NCBI GenBank assembly: GCA_016281495.1
Contig: JAEEIU010000058.1
Span: forward strand, 22,971-86,970
DNA length: 64,000 nt
Direction of reading: 5' to 3'
Origin: Treponema sp.
GTDB taxonomy: Bacteria; Spirochaetota; Spirochaetia; Treponematales; Treponemataceae
Shown: in pieces, positions 33,787 to 40,589 of the stretch
Position numbering within the stretch: position 1 is the stretch's first letter
Layout: every line of letters begins with the position of its first letter
The notes under the pieces: generated by a model
Databases searched by the model: none
What the model saw: only the letters and a program-made list of their open reading frames with translations
Told to the model about the DNA's origin: nothing
Position numbers and translations under genes: made by a program

Positions 33787-35550
33787 ATGATTAAAGCGAC
33801 AGGATCCCAGATTATTGTTAAGTTATTGGAATTAGAAGGAATTGATACCGTGGCGGGGTTGCCGGGCGGTTACATCCTTCCATTGTATGATGAGTTGAAC
33901 CGTTCATCAATCAAGCATGTTCTTGTACGTCAGGAACAGGCGGCAGGTTTTATTGCCCAGGGAATGACACGTTCCACAGGTAAGCCTGCAGTATGCATGG
34001 TCACAAGCGGACCGGGTGCGATGAACCTTCTTACGGCTATTGCAGATGCCAGGTGCGATTCAGTTCCGATCATTGCATTTACAGGTCAGGTAAACACCAA
34101 CCTCATTGGAACCGATGGTTTCCAGGAAGCGGATACATTTGGACTTTCTTTCCCGATAACAAAACACAGCATGATGATAAAGGATCCCAAGGATCTTCTT
34201 ACTGCCATTCCTCTTGCTTTCAGCATTGCCGTGAGTGGAAGGCCAGGACCTGTCCTGATTGATTTACCCAAGGACGTTCAAACTGCAGTAGTTGAGTTTG
34301 AAAAATGGCCGGAGGTTCAAAGCCTTGCCTCTCAGAAAAAATCAGAGTTTGCAAAAAGATTTGCCACCCCAAAAAATCAGATTCCTTCAATCGTAAAGAA
34401 CATGGCGGAGTCCCTTGTGCTTGCAAAAAAGCCTGTCCTCTTTGTGGGTGGTGGATGTAACGATAAAAAGGCTTCAAGTGCGATAAAGGACTTTACTTCC
34501 ATATACAATATTCCTGTTGTAACGACTCTTATGGGAATCGGTGCGGTTCCCCGTTCAAGTTCCACTAATCTTGGAATGGTCGGCATGCATGGAACAATTG
34601 CCGCAAACAGGGCGATGCATGATGCTGATTTGATTCTTGCTCTGGGCGTTCGTTTTGATGACAGGGCCACAGGATTGATAAGTCAGTTCTGTCCTGATGC
34701 AAAAATACTGCATATAGATCTTGATGCCGCCGAGATAAACAAGATTCTTTCCGCTGAATATTCTATGGTCAGTGCGGTGGAGACTGTGCTGCCACTTATA
34801 ACTGCAAATCTGTCAAAGGAAAAGCCTTCTTCATGTACAAAGGCAGTTGCAAAGGAATGTGAGGCTGCAAGAAAAGAATGGATAAAGACATTGACTGAAC
34901 TTTATTCAAGGACAGAAAGTGATCTGGCTGGACGGTGCAAGTCTGTTCCAAAACAAAGCGTCAATCCACGTGCTTTCATACGCGATATTCCTTTGATGGC
35001 ACAAAAGGCTGGGGTCAAGGAAAGCAATATAATTGTAACCACAGACGTAGGCCAGCATCAGATGTGGTCTGCCCAGTATTATCCTGTTGAACATCCTCGC
35101 CAGTTCCTTACAAGCGGTTCACTGGGAACAATGGGATTTGGACTTCCATGTGCCATTGGTGCGGCCCTTGCAAATAAAAACAAGCGTGTCGTTTGTATAA
35201 GCGGTGACGGTTCAATCCTGATGAACATTCAGGAACTTATTACGCTTGCAGAAGAAGGCCTGAACGTAACGGTTTTTGTCCTGCAGAACGGAAGCCTTGG
35301 TATGGTACGCCAGCAGCAGATGTATCTTTTCAACAAGAATTATTCTGCATCAGAGTTCAAGAAAGAACCAGATTTCCTGACTGTTGCAAAAGGATTTGGA
35401 ATTGATGCCATAGATGCAAACGCAGATCCCGAATGGTATAAAAAGGCATTCACCAAGGGACCTCATCTTGTGCGCCTTAACATTCACATCGATGACAATG
35501 TACTTCCTTTTGTTGCGGCAGGTCATGCAAATATCGATCCAATCCGGTAA
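33787..35550 (+). CDS. ilvB: Acetolactate synthase, catalytic (large) subunit
   Basis: 587 residues of the ThDP enzyme family: GLPGGYILPLYDEL, catalytic Glu in VRQEQAAGFIAQG (about residue 49), TSGPGAMNLLTAIADA, DGFQEADTFGLSFPITKH, VLIDLPKDVQ, and the ThDP motif GDGSILMNIQELITLAEEGLNVTVFVLQN. It joins two pyruvates (or pyruvate and 2-oxobutyrate) in branched-chain amino acid synthesis. The frame opens at a TTG at 33775, but the ATG at 33787 fits the promoter. No regulatory subunit gene ilvN follows; the next gene is an orphan membrane protein. Confidence 0.9.
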   Translation: MIKATGSQIIVKLLELEGIDTVAGLPGGYILPLYDELNRSSIKHVLVRQEQAAGFIAQGMTRSTGKPAVCMVTSGPGAMNLLTAIADARCDSVPIIAFTGQVNTNLIGTDGFQEADTFGLSFPITKHSMMIKDPKDLLTAIPLAFSIAVSGRPGPVLIDLPKDVQTAVVEFEKWPEVQSLASQKKSEFAKRFATPKNQIPSIVKNMAESLVLAKKPVLFVGGGCNDKKASSAIKDFTSIYNIPVVTTLMGIGAVPRSSSTNLGMVGMHGTIAANRAMHDADLILALGVRFDDRATGLISQFCPDAKILHIDLDAAEINKILSAEYSMVSAVETVLPLITANLSKEKPSSCTKAVAKECEAARKEWIKTLTELYSRTESDLAGRCKSVPKQSVNPRAFIRDIPLMAQKAGVKESNIIVTTDVGQHQMWSAQYYPVEHPRQFLTSGSLGTMGFGLPCAIGAALANKNKRVVCISGDGSILMNIQELITLAEEGLNVTVFVLQNGSLGMVRQQQMYLFNKNYSASEFKKEPDFLTVAKGFGIDAIDANADPEWYKKAFTKGPHLVRLNIHIDDNVLPFVAAGHANIDPIR

Positions 35551-35554
35551 TTAA

Positions 35555-36565
35555 ATGAAAGGAAAGCTTGACTTAAAATCATGTATCTTTATTGCTCTTG
35601 CCGTATTGATGATTGTGGCGGGCATTTTGATTTTGGTCTTTTGCTTTTCCAAAAAATCGCTTGATGAAAAAATTGCAGACGAACAGATAAGGGACAAGGT
35701 TGACTGTACGATTTTGCCTTCGCCTCGTGGAAAAAATCCGTTTGTTGGAAAAAGTTTTGAGATAAGAACGGAAAGCACCTTAAGTCGATTTTCTTTTGCC
35801 GATGACGGAATGCTTTATGTAACAGAGCCGTGTACTCTGGATAAAAGGCTTACCATAACGCTTGAGTCAAGCTGCGAATACACATGGAACACCGATATGC
35901 AGGAACTTTATGTTAAGCCTGTCTCATATAAAATAAATGAAGATTATTCATCATATTCAAATCAAATCAAAAGGCACTGTGCAAGTCTTTCCCTTGATGC
36001 ATTGGATAAACTTCCATATCCATGGTACAGTCAGGAAGACAAAAGAACTGCCGACTCTCTGTTGCAAAAGTATTTTTCCATCCTGATTGACAAAAAGCTT
36101 TTTGAACTTGAAAAATATAATTATGATGTTCAGGATCATGGCTTGATGCTGGATAAAATTGAAGATGACATTTTCAATAATGCTGTGTCATTTGCTTTGG
36201 ATTCAGAGCAGGCCGAAACAACGGTAAAAATTTCAAGGTATCAGATTGCAATTTCCTGTCCGGATGATGAATCGGGAAACCCTGTGTTTTATGCAGGAAT
36301 ACCGGAATTTGATGAAGAGAAAAAAGTGTGTGTTGCAAAGCTGTGCCGCCTCTTTTATGATGATTCAATTCAAATAGAGTCAGGCAGCAGGATAAAGCTT
36401 GGATTTTTGCCACAGGAAATGGACGAGGTAAACGGAGTCATTTCTATAAAAGTCAAGGTCCTGGATGTTCCCGAGGAAACCGGCATAAAGGATGGAGATG
36501 TTCTTGTGGCCTCTGCAAGAAGTGCGGGGGACCTTATGTGGTATAATCTTTCTTCATCTGAATGA
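35555..36565 (+). CDS. Membrane-anchored protein of unknown function
   Basis: 336 residues. One N-terminal membrane helix at about 10-31 (IFIALAVLMIVAGILILVFCF), then a mostly polar extracytoplasmic part. The C-terminal 60 residues (IKLGFLPQEMDEVNGVISIKVKVLD, ETGIKDGDVLVASARSAG) read like a small beta domain with a faint PDZ or IlvN-like flavour that I cannot establish. It starts four bases after the ilvB stop and so is co-transcribed; it does not look like an acetolactate synthase small subunit. Family not recognised. Confidence 0.72.
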   Translation: MKGKLDLKSCIFIALAVLMIVAGILILVFCFSKKSLDEKIADEQIRDKVDCTILPSPRGKNPFVGKSFEIRTESTLSRFSFADDGMLYVTEPCTLDKRLTITLESSCEYTWNTDMQELYVKPVSYKINEDYSSYSNQIKRHCASLSLDALDKLPYPWYSQEDKRTADSLLQKYFSILIDKKLFELEKYNYDVQDHGLMLDKIEDDIFNNAVSFALDSEQAETTVKISRYQIAISCPDDESGNPVFYAGIPEFDEEKKVCVAKLCRLFYDDSIQIESGSRIKLGFLPQEMDEVNGVISIKVKVLDVPEETGIKDGDVLVASARSAGDLMWYNLSSSE

Positions 36566-36648
36566 TTTTGTTCGTGCACATGGGCTTGTAATTCCCTATA
36601 TTGCCCATTTTTTTATTTCATATTACAATGGACGGCAAGGAATTGAAT

Positions 36649-38301
36649 ATGGTTAAGAAGGTTTATATCATAGGGCATCGGAATCCAGATACTGATGCGA
36701 TTGTAGCTGCAACTGCTTATGCCGAGCTCAAGCACATGCTTGGGAAAAAAGAATACATGGCTGTACGTGCCGGACATCTTTCTCCGCAGACCGAATACAT
36801 TTTCAAGCGCTTTAACATTGAACCGCCGAAATACATTCCAGATTTAAGGCCCAAGACAGAGTATTACATGAGGGACAGCTTTTGCACCATTGACGAGGGG
36901 ACTTCCCTGTGGACTGCCATGGACAAGCTTGTGGAAAGCGGTGAGCCTGTCATCTCCATTGTTGATGAAGAGGGACATTACAAGGGAATCTTGAATTACA
37001 ATGCCTTTGCCCTTAATTCAGTTAAAATACTTAATCCAAAACGCAACGATATTTTTACCGCAAGCCTGCATTTGATAGAACGCACCCTTAATGCAACCCC
37101 GGTAGTTGAATTTGATCCGGACGAAAAATTCAACTGTTCGATTATGGTCGGAGATGATGACGTTGAAACTTTCCGCCTGCTTCTTGAAGAACATAAATCC
37201 GAAAACATCATCGTAATCACAGGTGACCGCCAGGACATTCAAAAGTTGTGCATTGAATTTGGTGTGCGTGCCATGATCATCACCAAGGATTACATTTTGC
37301 CAAAGGAACTGCATGAGCTTGCAAAGGAAAAGAAGGTGTCAGTACTTGTGGGGCATGACTCAACCATGACGACAGCCATGCTTATTGAATATTCAGCTCC
37401 GGTCATCGATATGGCGGACAAGACGATTCAGCCTGTGCATGCCTATGACACCGTTCAGAAAATACGCCCCCTTCTTGCACAAAGTCCAAACCGATGCCTC
37501 CCTGTAGTTGATGATGACAACAAGGTAATCGGCATAATCTCTGAGACAGACTTGCTTCAGGAACCGAACATTCAGGTCATCCTTGTTGACCACAATGAAC
37601 CGCATCAGGCAGTCGAGGGAATCGAGCATTATGTCATTCAGGAGATAATCGACCACCACAGGATCAACACCTTTACGACCCGTTATCCCATAACCTTAAT
37701 CAACAAGCCGGTGGGTTCAACAAGCACGATCATAAGCAACATGTTCCGTGAAAACAGGCTCCCGATTCCAAAACACATTGCGGCCCTGCTTTTGTGCGGC
37801 ATCCTGAGCGATACCCTGATTCTTCAGAGTGCCACCACCACTGAATACGATGTCCTTACCGCCGAATACCTTAGCACCATTGTTGACATAGACATTCAGG
37901 CTTTGGGAAATGACATCATACGTTCCGGAAGCCACATCGGAAACAGAAAGGCCGTGGAAGTAATTCGTCAGGACATGAAGGATTACAACGAAGGAAAGCT
38001 TAAATATACCGTAAGCCAAATCGAAGTTGATTCAACATCAGAGATACTAAAGAGGAAACAGGAATTCCTTGATGAACTTGAATCTGCCAGAAAATCTGCG
38101 GGTAATCTTTTCAATGCGCTTTTGGTCACCGACATTACACAGCTCAGTTCAATCATGTTCCTTGCGAGCGACCCGAGTTTTGAACAGGTGGTTAATTTGC
38201 CCAAGCAGGACGAGCATGTCTATTACATGCAGAATATCGTGAGCCGTAAAAAGCAGCTTATACCCCTGCTGACTGATTTGCTTTCTCAGGTTGAACAGTA
38301 G
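36649..38301 (+). CDS. ppaC: Mn-dependent family II inorganic pyrophosphatase with CBS and DRTGG domains
   Basis: 550 residues. Start ATG 36649 has AAGGA seven bases upstream; earlier in-frame starts have none. DHH-type core: IIGHRNPDTDAI at the N-terminus, DHNEP (about 313), DHHRINTF (about 334) and the DHHA2 part (SDTLILQSATTTEYD). Two CBS motifs (TAMDKLVESGEPVISIVDEEGHYKGILN; RPLLAQSPNRCLPVVDDDNKVIGIISETDL) flank a DRTGG-like insert (about 150-250). In studied homologues the CBS pair binds AMP/ATP and adjusts activity. It removes pyrophosphate in the cytosol. Ends 11 bases from convergent guaA. Confidence 0.9.
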   Translation: MVKKVYIIGHRNPDTDAIVAATAYAELKHMLGKKEYMAVRAGHLSPQTEYIFKRFNIEPPKYIPDLRPKTEYYMRDSFCTIDEGTSLWTAMDKLVESGEPVISIVDEEGHYKGILNYNAFALNSVKILNPKRNDIFTASLHLIERTLNATPVVEFDPDEKFNCSIMVGDDDVETFRLLLEEHKSENIIVITGDRQDIQKLCIEFGVRAMIITKDYILPKELHELAKEKKVSVLVGHDSTMTTAMLIEYSAPVIDMADKTIQPVHAYDTVQKIRPLLAQSPNRCLPVVDDDNKVIGIISETDLLQEPNIQVILVDHNEPHQAVEGIEHYVIQEIIDHHRINTFTTRYPITLINKPVGSTSTIISNMFRENRLPIPKHIAALLLCGILSDTLILQSATTTEYDVLTAEYLSTIVDIDIQALGNDIIRSGSHIGNRKAVEVIRQDMKDYNEGKLKYTVSQIEVDSTSEILKRKQEFLDELESARKSAGNLFNALLVTDITQLSSIMFLASDPSFEQVVNLPKQDEHVYYMQNIVSRKKQLIPLLTDLLSQVEQ

Positions 38302-38312
38302 GGGGCAAAGCC

Positions 38313-40196
38313 TTACTCCCAGCCGAATGTTGCCGGGGGCTTGTTTGTCAGGTCAAAGAAGATAGCATCCACATACGGAAGCTTTGCGATTTCCTTTGTA
38401 ATTGCAAGAAGGTCTTCCTGCGGCATTTGTGCAAAACGTGCTGTCATTACGTCTTCTGAACACAGCGGGCGCAATACTATGCTGCAGTGGTCTTTTGCAG
38501 AAGAGTAGGGCAGGTTGATCGTAAGGTGCTGGAAAATCTTTTCGTACCATCCGTTTTTATGAAGTGCGGTTAGCATGATGTTGTCCGCTTCCCTGAGCTG
38601 GTCCAGGCGTTCCTTGTCGCAGTAGCCTTCCTGGAGCTTCATGTCACTTATCTTAACTTTGGGGTTCTGGTACAGCCTGATTATCGCCCTGTTTATGTAA
38701 GTTGATGCATTTGTGATTGTAGAGGCAGCTTCTTCCAGCTTTGACCATTTGCCAGGAATGTGGTGGAATCCTTCGCCTTCTTCCTTGAACGTAAGCACAG
38801 ACGGGAACCTGTATGTCCTGTAATCCCCCTGAACACCGACAGAACGTACTGGTAATACGGAAAGCACCAGGTCTTTGGTACAGTTGGGGCAGAACATGTC
38901 CAGCTTTATGCTTTTGAGCTCTTCGTTTGCCTTTTCAAAATCAGATTTGTCAGTGTCACTCATCTCGCCGTTTGAACAGAGCACGTTTATGCTCAATCCA
39001 GGTCCCGGGAACGGATGCCTCATTACAAGGTCGTCTTCCAGTCCGATTTTTTTACCGATGCGCCTGACTTCATCCTTGTACAAATCCTTGAGCGGTTCTA
39101 TGATGAGTCCTTTTTCGATTAGCTTTTGAATGCCGTCCACCCTGTTGTGGTGTGTCTTGATTACCCTGGAGTTTTTGGTTCCGCCGCTTTCGATGATGTC
39201 CGGATAGAGCGTGCCCTGTGCGAGCATCCATTTTTCCTCATCAAGCTTTTGCTTTGCCACGACTTCGTTTCTTACCGTGATGAAGTTTTCTCCAACCGCC
39301 ATTCTCTTTTGCTGGGGGTCTGTAAGATGATATACTGCCTTTAGGAATGATTCCGATGCGTCTTCTACGATGAAGTTGTTGAATCCGTGTGACCTGTATG
39401 CCTGTGCCACACTTGCGCTTTCGTTCTTTCGCATGAAGCCGTTGTCTATGTGAAGTCCCAGAACCCTTTCCTGCCCGAGCGCCCTGTTAAGCAATGCAAA
39501 TGCCACGGTGGAATCAACTCCTCCGCTTAAAAACAGCAGCACGTTCTTGTCTTTTGCCTGCTCCTGAATGCTTGCCATTATGTGCTTGAGTACGGCGTCT
39601 TCGTCCCAGTTCTTTTCCATGCCGCAGATGGTACCCGCAAAGTTCTGGAAAATGGTGTTGCCTTCTAGCGTGTCCTTTACCTCGCAATGACACTGCAGGC
39701 TGAACCTTTTTTTCTCAAGATTCTGTATTGCGGCGTAGGGGCAGTCCTTTGTGGTACCGATTACCTCAAAGCCCTCTGGCATTTCCATTATGCCGTCCTG
39801 ATGGCTCATCCATACCTGAGTTGAATCGCTTACACCCTTTAAAAGCGGGGAGCTCTTTCCTGCCTCTGTCTTGTTCAGCTGGGCAAAACCGAATTCACCG
39901 ATTTCCGCTTTTCCAACTTTGCCGCCGTAGTTTGTTGCCATTATATGATGACCGTAGCATAATCCGAGTACAGGAACCGGCAGCTCAAGGTTTTTCGTGT
40001 TGAATTCAGGGATATCCGACTCGTAGACGGATGCGGGACCTCCGCTAAGGATGATGCCCTTTACGTTTTCCATTTTGCTTACATCTGCAGATGGCAATGC
40101 TATCTCTGAGTAATAACCCATCATGCGAAGTCTTTTTGCAATCAAATGTGCATATTGTGAACCGAAATCTAAAACTACAATCTTGCTGTCAGTCAT
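38313..40196 (-). CDS. guaA: GMP synthase (glutamine-hydrolysing), long form
   Basis: 627 residues, about 100 more than the common bacterial form. Class I amidotransferase domain: nucleophile Cys80 in GLCYGHHIM, His-Glu in QCHCEVKDT (about 172). ATP pyrophosphatase loop SGGVDSTVAF (about 225). The extra length lies in the C-terminal part around CPNCTKDLVLSVLPVRSVGVQG, as in long-form enzymes known from eukaryotes and some bacteria. It converts XMP to GMP. ATG preceded by AGGGG. Single gene, convergent with ppaC. Confidence 0.92.
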   Translation of the reverse strand: MTDSKIVVLDFGSQYAHLIAKRLRMMGYYSEIALPSADVSKMENVKGIILSGGPASVYESDIPEFNTKNLELPVPVLGLCYGHHIMATNYGGKVGKAEIGEFGFAQLNKTEAGKSSPLLKGVSDSTQVWMSHQDGIMEMPEGFEVIGTTKDCPYAAIQNLEKKRFSLQCHCEVKDTLEGNTIFQNFAGTICGMEKNWDEDAVLKHIMASIQEQAKDKNVLLFLSGGVDSTVAFALLNRALGQERVLGLHIDNGFMRKNESASVAQAYRSHGFNNFIVEDASESFLKAVYHLTDPQQKRMAVGENFITVRNEVVAKQKLDEEKWMLAQGTLYPDIIESGGTKNSRVIKTHHNRVDGIQKLIEKGLIIEPLKDLYKDEVRRIGKKIGLEDDLVMRHPFPGPGLSINVLCSNGEMSDTDKSDFEKANEELKSIKLDMFCPNCTKDLVLSVLPVRSVGVQGDYRTYRFPSVLTFKEEGEGFHHIPGKWSKLEEAASTITNASTYINRAIIRLYQNPKVKISDMKLQEGYCDKERLDQLREADNIMLTALHKNGWYEKIFQHLTINLPYSSAKDHCSIVLRPLCSEDVMTARFAQMPQEDLLAITKEIAKLPYVDAIFFDLTNKPPATFGWE

Positions 40197-40280
40197 ATTA
40201 AACCCCTATGGAAATTCGATACAATTCTTGATACAGTATATATGATTGTAGATTAAAAGAAAAGACCCCGTATAAAAGGC

Positions 40281-40311
40281 AAAAAAAAAGACACCCAGAA
40301 AACTGAGTGTC
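40281..40311 (-). terminator. Terminator of the small minus-strand gene
   Basis: Minus strand GACACTCAG-TTTT-CTGGGTGTC (nine pairs, one G-T) followed by nine T. It comes four bases after the stop of the tiny ORF and upstream of guaA, so it ends a separate transcript. Confidence 0.82.
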
Positions 40312-40314
40312 GCA

Positions 40315-40386
40315 TTAAAAAAGAGTTTTTTTAACTAGGTATTTTGTAGCTGAAGCACTCTCCGATGCTTTTTTTTGCTGGGACAT
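40315..40386 (-). CDS. Very small protein, own promoter and terminator
   Basis: From ATG 40386 the product is 23 residues, Ser/Lys/Ala-rich and basic, ending KYLVKKTLF. The frame stays open back to 40470 and upstream codons read like real protein (EREEIDRERVNQLQDVWWEL), giving up to about 50 residues if translation begins at CTG 40467 or ATT 40464, which lie just where the transcript should start. A promoter (40476-40503) and a strong terminator (40281-40311) frame it, which is the main reason for the call. No family recognised; a non-coding RNA is the alternative. Confidence 0.45.
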   Translation of the reverse strand: MSQQKKASESASATKYLVKKTLF

Positions 40387-40474
40387 TATCAATTCCCACC
40401 AAACGTCTTGTAGCTGGTTGACCCTTTCCCTATCTATTTCTTCTCTCTCGTTTAATAACTTAATCAGATGTTAC

Positions 40475-40547
40475 TACCATATTTGTGGTACCGCAACCGT
40501 CAAAAACTACCCAAAATATGGTATATTACCCCCATTAATATGGTATT
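40475..40547. promoter_or_regulatory. Divergent control region with GGTA/TACC operator array
   Basis: Minus-strand promoter TTGACG (40503-40498), 16 bases, TATGGT (40481-40476). Sites: TACC-N8-GGTA at 40475-40490, GGTA-TAT-TACC in AATATGGTATATTACCC (40515-40531), and GGTA-TTT-TACC in AATATGGTATTTTACCC (40537-40553). The last two are 22 bases apart, about two helix turns. Likely sites of a dimeric regulator acting on both flanking genes. The rest of 40197-40589 holds the guaA leader, the tiny gene and its terminator. Confidence 0.6.
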
Positions 40548-40576
40548 TTACCCTTTTCTTTTTCAATTTTTACGGA

Positions 40577-40582
40577 TATAAT
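40577..40582 (+). promoter_or_regulatory. -10 box of the membrane regulator gene, leaderless type
   Basis: Perfect TATAAT, seven bases (TCAATAT) before the ATG at 40590, no ribosome binding site. The -35 region is poor, which would fit activator dependence on the operator array upstream. Confidence 0.6.
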
Positions 40583-40589
40583 TCAATAT

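Noticed and set aside
40281..40311. Attenuator in the guaA leader
   Set aside because: It lies about 85 bases upstream of the guaA start, but follows the stop of a separate small ORF with its own promoter and has no alternative pairing partner that I see; the guaA promoter lies downstream of it.
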